From Calliopum simillimum (taxonomy: Eukaryota > Arthropoda > Insecta > Diptera > Lauxaniidae): 64,000 nucleotides of DNA. Location of the stretch: the NCBI GenBank assembly GCA_951812925.1, contig OX638369.1, positions 21,171,329-21,235,328 of the forward strand. The letters are read 5' to 3'. Positions 35,661 through 44,699 of the stretch are shown one piece after another. The number at the start of each line of letters is the position of its first letter. Position 1 is the first letter of the stretch. The notes beneath the pieces are model-generated. The model searched no databases, had not been told where the DNA came from, and worked only from the letters and a program-made list of their open reading frames with translations. The translations under genes and the position numbers were made by a program.

Positions 35661-37525
35661 CACGGAGAGAAAAAAATGTTCTAAAATCTAGCTCAAATCG
35701 TTCTTAAATTAAATATTCAGAATTAAGCCCAAAATACTTAGCATAAAATCATCCTTAAATACGCCCAACTTGTTCGCAATTCAAGCTCAAATTTGGGCAT
35801 AGTATAAATTTTGATAATTAAGACCAATTGTACTCAATGCATACCATTTTGTACTTGTTTATCAAAAAAAATTAATAAGCCCATTTTTGCTTAATTCAAG
35901 CTCTTTTGTGATTGCTTATCAAAAAATTAATTTTCATTTGTGTTTATTCTGTGTGTTTATGATTCTCAATATGACTGTCATCTACTGCTTAAATAATTCC
36001 TGCTCGACAGTCGAATTGGGTATTTGTAATAGAGTAAATACTACTGACATCCCATAATGGGATGTTACGATGTACTGAGGTGTCTTTGGATATTTTGGTA
36101 CATTGATTTTTGAAAATGAAATAATATTTTTTGCATTTGGCAAAAATGGTCACATTCATATTTTGATAAATAAGAAATTATTACTGCTGAAACAGATGTA
36201 GCTGAAACTTGAAGTAAGAAGTAAGCGACGAACTGTCAAAAGTAGACTACGCGTGAAGTTAACGCTGTAGCTGAAGCTTGCGGCGTAGTACAAAGTTCGA
36301 ACTTTTCAACTTTGTCGCTTGCTGCATGCTTTTTGACAGAAGAACAATGTTACCGAATTGATGAAAATAAATTTGTAAAAATTATTTAATGATTTAAACG
36401 TTAATTTAGCGCAAAATTCATGATAATTTCATAAAAAAGAGCGGCAAATAAATTTAGGGAAATAATTTTAAGTTTTAAAAGTTTTGGTAATTTTAAAATT
36501 TATGCAATTTTTATAACGAAATAAGAATGGCAACTCTATTCCATAAGCAGCAAACTTCTCCATTCTGTTCATAGAAATTCTCGAAGCGCTTCACGATCCT
36601 CTACACCAAGGGTGTCAGCGTTTTCAAATCACTGAGCCAAACGCATGCAGCGCAGTCAGCGTTGCTTTTACAACAACTTTAAATTCGAGTAACAACAAAC
36701 AAAAAAACAATTTTTTGTTGTTTTTTCATGCCTCGTTTACAACAACAATAATACTTCAACAATTTTCAAAATTCCACACACAAAAATTAGGGGAACTCAC
36801 GCGTTGATGCGCAATGCCCTTGCGTCGTTGCGAAAGTGCAATTTGCTAAAGTTACATATTAGTAAAATAACAAAAATATTGGCGAAAATTTCGCACTACT
36901 TCTACAATTTCTCAAATGGAAATATTGACATTGATCGTTCAGGCGTTAGTGCGTAAAAGACTTGCATTTTCGCAACTGCGCATCAACGCATTAATACCCA
37001 TATTGTTTGTTGTTTTTGTTTTTGATGCGACGTAGTCGTTGTTGTTGTTTTATGTTGGTTCGAGTTCGATTTTGTGTGTACGCAAAAAAAGCAACAAAAA
37101 CGCGAAATTTTGACGAGCGTGAAAAAAAAACAACAAAAATTATTTCTGTGAATGTTGTACAGAAATATTGATGTTGTTGGGTCGAGCCAAAATTGGCTCA
37201 CTTTTCTTCTACGCTGACACCCTTGCTCTACACTACATTTTGCACTACAGCGGCATACTACAGCTTCATCATTCTGTTCAACGCTTTAAGAACGAATGGG
37301 AATATTATTATTAAGTACAAAAGGGCTGAGTTTAAGCACAAATGAGTTTAATAAATTTTTGATGAACAATCCCAAATTGAATTGAATTGAGCTCAAATGG
37401 GCATATTAACTTTTTTGATAAACAATCACATTGTTACTTGATATCAAGAAAATTATGGACAAGCTGAAAATCACACCCAAAATTGATTGGTTTGGGATTG
37501 TTTTCAGCTCAAAATTCTCTCCGTG
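35661..37525. mobile_element. TA-flanked TIR element inside copy C
   Basis: Tips CACGGAGAGAA and TTCTCTCCGTG are flanked by TA on both sides (35659-35660, 37526-37527), fitting Tc1/mariner-like insertion. The subterminal 300 bp on each side are complementary in parts (AAGCCCAAA, AGCTCAAAT, TTTGATAATTAAG). No transposase remains. It is itself interrupted by a hAT-type element (36607-37225). Confidence 0.78.
36607..37225. mobile_element. hAT-type MITE with perfect 8-bp target-site duplication
   Basis: Terminal inverted repeats CAAGGGTGTCAGCG...CGCTGACACCCTTG. Identical flanks CTCTACAC at 36599-36606 and 37226-37233. The 8-bp duplication and CARGG-type tip are diagnostic of hAT elements. The 619-bp interior is rich in CAACAACAA and in GCGTTGATGCGC / GCGCATCAACGC inverted blocks. 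The ORF at 36983-37201 is low complexity and not considered coding. Confidence 0.9.
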
Positions 37526-37694
37526 TACTCTCCTAGAAGTTAAGGAAGAATAAAAAAATTTTTTTAATAAAAACTTATATGTACAAGAATAGTATTTATA
37601 AACTAAGTGTTAAATAATATACTTGAAATGCAGTGTAGGGTGTTAAGTTTTTGGCCAGGCCTAAGATACCACCCTTACTTACTTGTATTCTTTG

Positions 37695-38217
37695 TTTTTA
37701 TACCCTACACCCACGGTATATTCACTTTGACCTTCAGTTTGTAACGCAGAAAAGGAGACGTGGCAGGTATCAAAAGTATATATATTCTTGATCAGCGTCA
37801 TCTCCTGAGTCGATATAGCCATGTCCGTCTGTCTGGATGTCTGTCCGTCCATTCAAATAATTTTTATATTTTTTGGGAGCAAGATAATTCGATGAAATTT
37901 GTCGTAAAAATTAGCTCAATTTAGTGAGAATGAGCAAAATCGGTCATCGGTCACGGACAAAATGCAACTTTAGGAGTACTCTTCACAACAATGCAAACAA
38001 AATACACATAAATACTAGGTAGGGTAAGCGCAAGCTCTGTGCAAAAACTAGTCGAACTTGGACAAGAGGGCGTGATATCTCTCATATAAAAGTTTTAAGT
38101 TTTTTGAGATACTCCAACTTAATTTCACTTAGACACTTGAAAGAGTAAATGCAAGCTCTGAGCAAAAACAAGGTGAACTCGGACAAGAGAGCGTGGCCTC
38201 TCCCATATAAGCTAAAG
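37695..38217 (+). mobile_element. Helentron/DINE-like copy D, 3'-truncated
   Basis: Starts TTTTTATACCCTACACCCAC only about 15 bp after the end of copy C, in the same orientation. It contains the TCCGTCTGTCTGGATGTCTG tract and the GAGCGTGGCCTCTCCCATA block, then stops without hairpin or CTAG. It lies just upstream of hydrolase exon 2. Confidence 0.78.
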
Positions 38218-38551
38218 ATCCAAAAGGACTTTTGTTTTTATATAGGAGCGAAAGTTAATCAATTATAGTGTATAGTAGTATCATAGAATATAATAAATGC
38301 TTAATTGCCAAAAAATGGTAATGCTATAATTAATAGAATTACTCACAAATAATTGATTTTCTTTTACATGCGTTAAAATTTATGACATTTCGACAAATTT
38401 GTATTATTAAATTTTAATTTAAACCAAACAACAGGTGTTGCAAAAAAAAAAAATTCAATTCTGTTTTTTTAATTACAAATTTGTTATCACACAATTACAA
38501 TATGTACATTGTTTTTCAACTTTGTTTTTTCCATTTCTCTTTTCATTATAG

Positions 38552-38721
38552 TTACGTTCCCACACGTCTATGGGGCTTTAGTGGACACGTACAAACAGTG
38601 CTGCATAGTATAGTAGGACGAGTCAAATGTCCTTGGCCATTGGGTGAACGTGTTTACCTATCGTTAAACGATGGCTCTACATTAACCTACGACTTGTATC
38701 AACCGCTAAAAGAATTTGAAG
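38552..38721 (+). CDS. Hydr2: ABHD2-type hydrolase, exon 2
   Basis: Follows intron 1 of 32.5 kb (6018-38551, ending TTTCATTATAG). Codes for YVPTRLWGFSGHVQTVLHSI and the next segment with DGSTLTYDLYQP, the conserved N-terminal core of the ABHD1/2/3 family (the FSGHVQT box). The acceptor phase matches exon 1. The donor GG/GTAAGT at 38722 is phase 1. Confidence 0.93.
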
Positions 38722-38766
38722 GTAAGTTGAGTTGACCAACATCGTCACCGCCGACGATGTACATTA

Positions 38767-40057
38767 GACTGGTTCAAAAGTTAAAGTTGCTTGAAATTTC
38801 GATCTCCAGACAAAAATAGTTTCATGCACCAAGTAAGCACCATCTAAAAATTTTGATCCATTTCGGAAAATATTTCGATGCCCCCCCCATGCGAAAAGTA
38901 GGATGATTCATTTGTCTAACGAAAACTAGGACATAATAAAAATTGGCGAAAAGTAGTAGGATGTTTCTCGATATCTCTAACAAAAAATATGATTTTTATT
39001 TTTATATTTTTATATTATATATTATATTTTTATTATAACGAAAAGTAAAATGTTTCACACTTTTTTACGAAAAGTTGGATGTTTCATACTGAATGAATAC
39101 ACGATGAAACATCGTACTTTTCATCGAAATGTGGTAGTTTTCGTAAAAAATGGTAAGATATCGCACTTTTCTTTATAAGTATGTATACAAGTTTCCCGGA
39201 AGTGACTTCGTTCGCCCGTTTCTGATGTCATTTACGTATATATGTATGTCCCTATTCTCATCCATCCTCGAAAGTTATTTTTTATATCGCTGTGTGATAA
39301 AATTATAGTTAACATTTGATTCCATTTGGTATTGATTTTAAACTGTTTTGGTTTTAAATTCAAAATTTATTTTAAAAAAGGGTGAAATTTATTCCAGTAG
39401 GTTTTAATTTTAACACAAAAAATAATTACCATTTAGTTTTTTCAAATTTTTTAATACCAAAGTGGCTTAAACCATCCTAAAATAAATTTTTTAACGCTCT
39501 AAACTAAAAAAACTAATAATTTTTAGTTTTAAAATAAATGCTAAAAAAGTATTAAAATATTCTCTGAGCCAATTTTAATACTTTTGGTTGAAAACTTGGT
39601 TCGAATGGATGGTTTTTTTTTTTTTTTCCAATTATAGTTTAAAATTAAAACCATTTTTAATTTTTTATTTTTCTCTCTCTCTTTACTTACTCCAAAATAG
39701 TTAAAATAGTTTTAAAATTACTGTGTATCTATGAAATGAAAAAAAAAAAAAAAAATCATGCAAATCAGACAAATGGCTCTCGTGTTATGAAGACACAGAC
39801 AGACAGACTGTCGTTGTATTTTATATACATAGTGGTATGATAATGAAACACCCTATTTTTCGTAAGTCAAATGAATCATCCTACTTTTCTTTAGAGGCAT
39901 TGATTTGATGGATCATTTTTCAGTTTTCAAAATGGTTTCGAGTTCATCAAATGCTCCCTGAAATGGGCCAAAACTTTCACCATAATGAAAAAATTTTTTG
40001 TCTGTGGAACGAAATTCCGAGCAGCTTATATTTTTTCCATACAAATCTGAACCAGTC
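38767..40057. mobile_element. TIR element in hydrolase intron 2
   Basis: Tips GACTGGTTCAAAAG and CTGAACCAGTC flanked by TA. Imperfect inverted arms of about 230 bp share GAAAAGTAGGATGATTCATTT and TTTTGATCCATTTC-like blocks. The centre holds A/T tracts and a GACAGACAGACTG tract. It fills most of intron 2 (38722-40337). Non-coding. Confidence 0.75.
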
Positions 40058-40337
40058 TAATTTACATACAAAAGTATAAAGTGATTTAGGAAAAAGAACA
40101 TTTTAATAATTGATTACTTGTCTAAATAAATAAACTTGGCATTTTATAAACGAGCATGGCTATTGTGTTGACTCCCACAACGAAATGAAATGGGAAACTG
40201 TGGGCTCGTTGATTGCGTGTCCTGTGAATATTCTAAATTTCTTTAGATTATATATTACGAGTATTAAAGATTTTGTTTTAAAGTATATTTTTATTAATTA
40301 AGCTTTTGGAATTTAATCAATTTTTTTTCTTCCACAG

Positions 40338-40505
40338 ATGATGTCACTGTAGCTATATGTCCCGGCATTGGCAACTCTTCAGAAAGCGTTTATATACGCA
40401 CATTTGTGCATTATGCCCAATACCATGGCTATCGTTGCGCTGTACTGAATCATATTGGCGCCCTAGCTAGTGTACAAGTGACATCATCACGTATATTCAC
40501 TTATG
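40338..40505 (+). CDS. Hydr2: ABHD2-type hydrolase, exon 3
   Basis: Codes for DDVTVAICPGIGNSSESVYI and RTFVHYAQYHGYRCAVLNHI, including the oxyanion-hole strand-turn CPG and the GYR.AVLNHIGA strand. The acceptor is TTCCACAG at 40337, phase 1 in. The donor is TATG/GTGAGT at 40506, phase 1 out. Frames on both sides agree with exons 2 and 4. Confidence 0.94.
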
Positions 40506-40547
40506 GTGAGTGCTATTGTACTCGGCTGTACATAGTGCACACATATA

Positions 40548-40635
40548 TTAGGGTGTCTGTCGTTAGTTGGAACCTTTAGTTCCAGACCCGTAAGACGATT
40601 AATTTTTCGCATGCAACATAACAGAGACACCCTAA
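40548..40635. mobile_element. 88-bp MITE in hydrolase intron 3
   Basis: TTAGGGTGTCTGT at the left and ACAGAGACACCCTAA at the right form a near-perfect inverted repeat. The whole is only 88 bp, within the 273-bp intron 3 (40506-40778). Superfamily not determined. Confidence 0.72.
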
Positions 40636-40778
40636 TGTCTATGTGTACTATTTATAGTGCGCAGCAAATATTTGCATAGAAAAGCAATGCTGCTATAAAT
40701 CAGTTGAATTGACTATATATCTTGAATAATTAATTTACTCATGCTACCAACTTTCTTATTGCAACTATTTTAATGCAG

Positions 40779-40962
40779 GCCATACGGACGACTTCGCTGA
40801 AATGGTGCATAACCTGCATCTGAAATATAATGCCACCAATATCATTGCGGTTGGTTTCAGTTTGGGTGGAAATATTGTAACCAAGTATATGGGTGAATTG
40901 TACAGAACTAGGGACAGTGTTGTTGGTGGTATATCCATATGTCAAGGCTATAATGCAGTAGA
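40779..40962 (+). CDS. Hydr2: ABHD2-type hydrolase, exon 4 (nucleophile elbow)
   Basis: Carries the nucleophile elbow GFSLGG, with Ser243 of the 451-residue model as the predicted catalytic nucleophile, followed by GGNIVTKYMGE and the ICQGYNAVE segment typical of ABHD2. The acceptor TTTTAATGCAG ends at 40778 and the donor GA/GTAAGT is at 40963. The codon spanning the next junction (GA + A) gives the expected Glu. Confidence 0.95.
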
Positions 40963-41041
40963 GTAAGTATTGCGCTATTTTCATCACCATAACACACAGT
41001 ATATAATTATGTTAATTATTTGTTTGTGTTTTTCTTTGTAG

Positions 41042-41391
41042 AGGCACAAAATGGCTATTGAATTGGCAAAACTTTAGACGCTTATATCTTTATGTAATGA
41101 CAGAAAATGTTAAGAACATTATATTGAAACATCGTGCAGTTTTACTCTCCGATGAGGTAAAGGCACGTCATAATTTAAATGAACGTGATATTATTGCCGC
41201 AGCTACACTGCCCGAATTGGATGAGGCCTATACTAGGCGTGTGCACAATTTTACCTCTACTCAGGAATTGTACAAGTGGAGCTCATCGCTACACTATTTT
41301 GACAATATACAGAAGCCAATGATATTTATTAATGCCAAAGATGATCCTTTAGTGCCGGAACAGTTATTGTCACCTATTAAGGAATTTGCAC
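41042..41391 (+). CDS. Hydr2: ABHD2-type hydrolase, exon 5 (cap and catalytic Asp)
   Basis: The longest internal exon. It codes for the helical cap region, including GTKWLLNWQNFRRLYLY and TLPELDEAYTRRVHNF. The strand and loop FINAKDDPLVP carry the catalytic acid, one of Asp377/Asp378. The intron before it is only 79 bp. The donor C/GTAAGT is at 41392, phase 1. Confidence 0.95.
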
Positions 41392-41844
41392 GTAAGTTTA
41401 TACTACAACAAAATTGAATATTTGATTTGGCGAAATTGTTTGGTTTAATATATTAGTTTAAACATCACTTTCAATTGAAGTGCTGTCTCTAGATGTAATG
41501 AGGTTAATTTCGTGTTGTATTGTATTAAGTTGATCAGATGATGGTGTCATGTGGTGCAATTTTTTTTTCGCTTTGTTAGAATTTATTTCAAAAGTATCCA
41601 GCACCATCTATCGCTGACACCATTATTTTGCTGAAACTAAATGTGTTCTAGACCCGATGATATCTCTGGCTCACAAACAGTGCTAAACAGTACTTCATAT
41701 CCGATAATTTGCTGGTGTTCACTAGATTTGGGAATAGAATTCCACAATTAGCAAGTGTTTTTCCGTGATCTTTCTAAGTTTTTGCATGGTAAAAAGAAAA
41801 GTCAGCTTTCAGCTATCAATGTTGGAGAAATGTTATCAATTCGA

Positions 41845-43177
41845 ATTATTAAAGGTGCTATCTTTTGCCTTGCCAAAAATCAAATACCCTACACCGCAGC
41901 ATTTAAAAATGTTTGCTTATATGGAAAGTGTCCGCTCTCTTCACATGGTTACCTTTGATAAGCTTTCACTAGTTATATATAGTGTCTCTGAGAAATTTGA
42001 TTGCGTTACTTACAATAATTGTTGTATACAGCTTTTTATACCCTACACCCAGGGTATATTCACTTTGTCCTTCCGTTTGTAACGCAGAGAAGGAAGCGTG
42101 GCAGATATAGAAAAGTATATATATTCTTGATCAGCGTCATCTCCTGAGTCGATATAGCCATGTCCGTCTGGCTGGCTGGCTGGCTGTGTGCAAGATAATT
42201 CAATGAAATTTGGTGCACAGCCTCTATCGTCAAAGTTAGCTCGGGGGATTGAAAATGAGCGAAATCGGTCAACGGACACGCCCACCGCCCATACAAAAAA
42301 TATATTCAAAATGTAACTTTTGGAGTATTTTTCACGATAATGCAACCAAAATACACATAAATACTACGAATTGTAAGCGCAAGCTCTAAGCAAAAACTGG
42401 GCAAATTCGGACGACAGGACGTGGAACCTATCATATAAGCAAAAGCTTCAAAATGCTATACTGAAAGCATTTTTTGAGGTAATCGAACTAAATGTTACCC
42501 AGACACTAAAAATTATAAATGAAAGCTTTAAACAAAAACTGGATAAAATCGGACAAGCGGGCTTGGCACCTCCCAAAGCTTCAAAGCGCTATACTGATAA
42601 ATTTTTTGAGATAATCCAACCAAATTTCACTCAAATACTAAGAATTATAAATTCAAACTCTGAGAAAAAATGGGTGGATTCGCACAAGAGGGCGTGGCAC
42701 CTCCCATATAAGCAAAATTTTCAAATACTGCAGTGTAGGGTATTTAATGTTTGGCCAGGCCAAAGGTAACACCCTTGCTAGTTGTAAATTTGTTTGTATG
42801 AGAGGTACCACGCCGTCTTGTCCGAATTAACCTGGTGTGTGCTCTATTTCTAGTCTTTCAGCATAATTCAGCTGCATCATCTCAAATAGCATTTTCACTA
42901 CATTTCAAAAAAATTTTCTTTTATGGGAGGTGCCATGCCCCTTTTTCTGAGACTACCAAGATTAAGTTAAGAATTCGTATTAGACTCAATTTTAGTTGCA
43001 TTCTCATAAATAATGCTCTTAATACAGAGTTTTAAATGATATTTTTGTATGGCTTATTTTTAATCCCACGTGCTATCTTTTACGACGAAGGCATTATGCA
43101 TTTCATCTTACCTTGCTTAATTTTCGCGTGGAAACTATTTCCACAGACAGACAGAAGGACATGCAGGGTTTATAAAC
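41845..43177 (-). mobile_element. Helentron/DINE-like copy F, split by copy E
   Basis: In minus orientation. Its 3' end near 41845 is a diverged AAGGTGCTATCTTTTGCCTTG form of the hairpin region. The ACCGCAGCATTTAAAAATG and TTGCTTATATGG blocks follow. After copy E it resumes at 42782 with GAGGTACCACGCCGTCTTG and ends near the GACAGACAGAAGGACATG tract at 43144-43162. Older and more diverged than copy E. Confidence 0.65.
42033..42781 (+). mobile_element. Helentron/DINE-like copy E, full length
   Basis: The most complete member of the family here (749 bp). It has the head TTTTTATACCCTACACCCAG, the GATCAGCGTCATCTCCTGAG tract, the TCCGTCTGGCTGGCTGG tract and the CGAAATCGGTCAACGGACAC block. Three GGGCGTGGCACCTCCCATA-like blocks follow, then hairpin TTTGGCCAGGCCAAA and the terminal CTAG at 42778-42781. 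It is inserted between T residues in the opposite orientation to copy F. Antisense ORFs of about 100 codons in this and other copies reflect repeat similarity, not genes. Confidence 0.85.
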
Positions 43178-43339
43178 CTCCTAAAGGGCATCATTTATTA
43201 TCGTATGTAGCGCTTTTTAGACCAAAAAAACTTTTTTTTTATGTTTTAAAGCTTCTTGTTATCTGAGACAAACGATTAAAACTTTAAAAGTGTATACAGA
43301 AATTGGAGACAAAAATATCATAAATCAAGTTTCGTCGCA

Positions 43340-43976
43340 CCGAAGAGATATATTATCAAGAGACGCAAAGAAGCACTGGAGCAATTTTTTGAGGTTTGTA
43401 TTGTTCACGACAAATTTAGAAGTTAAACGGCAGCGTACTTTAACCAAAAAATCTGTATACATCTCTTCTCATCCGGAAGCGAAGAGATATAAATAGATTT
43501 TTGGAAGCTAATGCTTCCTTATCGGACGTTTTGAGAGGCGGAGTCTGAACAGCGAAAACATGCAACGAAAAAGTGTAACGGATGTTTGCAACGAAAATGC
43601 GTCACACATATAAAAATAGAGACGTACTGTATACAAAGTACAGTATACAGTATATATGTATGTATACATATATATATGTTTATAAACATTGCGCGCACCA
43701 GCTCATGCTCTCTCTCTCTCTCTCTCACTTATTTTTCGAACGTAAGAGGGGCGCTCATATATATAGATATATACATTTCACATATGGATATCTTAGCTTA
43801 TAATAAGCATTAGCTTCCAATATCATCGGCCACTCCCCGAGTGCCACCTGCCGTTTTTTTGGTTGAATGACGCTGCCGTTTAACTTCTAAATTTGTCAAA
43901 GCTACCGTCTGTGAACAATACAAACCTCAAAAAATTGCTCCAGTGCTTGTTTGCGTCTCTTGATAATAATCTCTTG
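43340..43976. mobile_element. Foldback element in the 5' flank of tRNA-Ser copy 1
   Basis: Arms 43340-43450 and 43850-43976 are reverse complements over more than 100 bp (shared blocks AGCACTGGAGCAATTTTTTG, AGGTTTGTATTGTTCAC and AAATTTAGAAGTTAAACGGC). The loop holds a TATACATATATA tract and an 18-bp CT microsatellite (about 43709-43727). Comparison with the flank of tRNA-Ser copy 2 shows that it interrupts the duplicated flank after TTTCGTCGCAC. Confidence 0.75.
43709..43727 (+). repeat. CT dinucleotide microsatellite
   Basis: Uninterrupted CT run in the loop of the foldback element. Flanking short ORFs on both strands come from the simple repeats. Confidence 0.9.
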
Positions 43977-44096
43977 GGTCGTAATTAAATATTTTTAGTA
44001 AAAAATTTGTTACACACACCCTGTTTTATAAGTGAGAAAATGAGGTTGTTTACTGTCAAAGTACAAAAGATAACTTTAGCGCCCAGCTAGAAAATA

Positions 44097-44178
44097 GCAG
44101 TCGTGGCCGAGCGGTTAAGGCGTCTGACTAGAAATCAGATTCCCTCTGGGAGCGTAGGTTCGAATCCTACCGACTGCG
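44097..44178 (+). tRNA. tRNA-Ser (AGA), copy 1
   Basis: 82-nt class II tRNA. Acceptor GCAGTCG pairs with CGACTGC and discriminator G. The A box is TGGCCGAGCGGTTAAGG. The anticodon arm CTGACTAGAAATCAG gives AGA. A long variable arm TCCCTCTGGGAG and B box GGTTCGAATCC follow. A Pol III terminator of T runs starts 14 bp downstream. It is identical in sequence to copies 2 and 3. Lies in hydrolase intron 5, sense orientation. Confidence 0.97.
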
Positions 44179-44699
44179 AAGGTATTCATTTTTTTTATTT
44201 TTTTTTTTTTTATTTTTTTTTTTATTTTAATTTTTTTTTATTTTAATTTCTTTTTTTATTTTATTATCATTTATTAGAAAGATGATTCTCCGAAAATTGT
44301 ACCGAAAAATCTTCTTTTTGAAGTTTCTCGATTTCTTGCATTACTGCATTAATTATCCTCGCATTGCTACCCCCTCAATTTGTTTAAATTTTTGGAAATA
44401 TTCATAAATCGGAAGGCGTTAGATCCGGCGAATATGGGCAAATTTCTTCAGCAGAATCGTTGGACTGGTAACTGTAGTATTTAACTACTTTTCTAGTTCT
44501 TCCGATGAGACAAATGGGTTTTTTTAAAATGGCGAATCAATAATTTTTTCAAAGTTGGCGGAAAAGTAGGTGCATCATAAAGTACCGTTATCAAGCTTTC
44601 TTATACTGCAGGCTGCGTTTGTATTAATCGCTTTAGCAAGTTTTAATATCCCTCAAAATGTTAAAGTGCCTGTCGTTTCTATTATTTTATCTATCACTA

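Larger units (their letters stand above)
34923..37680 (+). mobile_element. Helentron/DINE-like copy C, host of a nest
   Basis: Plus orientation. It has the head TTTTATACCCTACACCCAGG, the CTTGATCAGCGTCACCTCC and TCCGTCTGTCTG tracts, repeated GGGCGTGGCACCTCCCAT blocks, and the 3' hairpin with ACCACCCTTACTTAC at 37670-37680. The usual CTAG has decayed. It is split by a 1.87-kb TIR element (35661-37525). A retrotransposon 3' UTR-like stretch (CTCCTAGAAGTTAAGG) lies at 37529-37556. Confidence 0.8.
6018..38551 (+). other. Hydr2: Intron 1 of the hydrolase gene (32.5 kb plus unknown gap)
   Basis: Runs from the GTGAGT donor to the TTTCATTATAG acceptor. It holds TIR elements, Helentron-like copies, a 180-bp satellite with a 200-N gap, and a tRNA-Gly, all listed separately. 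Stretches with nothing recognisable beyond AT-rich sequence: 9390-10900, 12330-14028, 14774-17729, 18209-19189, 23620-24756, 26550-28900, 29400-32990 and 33066-33710. The true length is unknown because of the gap. Confidence 0.8.

Noticed and set aside
42043..42345. 100-codon minus-strand ORF similar to those at 34932-35234 and 25337-25600
   Set aside because: The similarity comes from copies of one non-coding Helentron-like repeat. The frame includes the variable GGCTGGCT tract and differs in length between copies; no domain is recognised.
43519..43813. Overlapping ORFs around the CT and TATACA repeats
   Set aside because: Open frames on both strands are produced by simple repeats in the loop of a foldback element.
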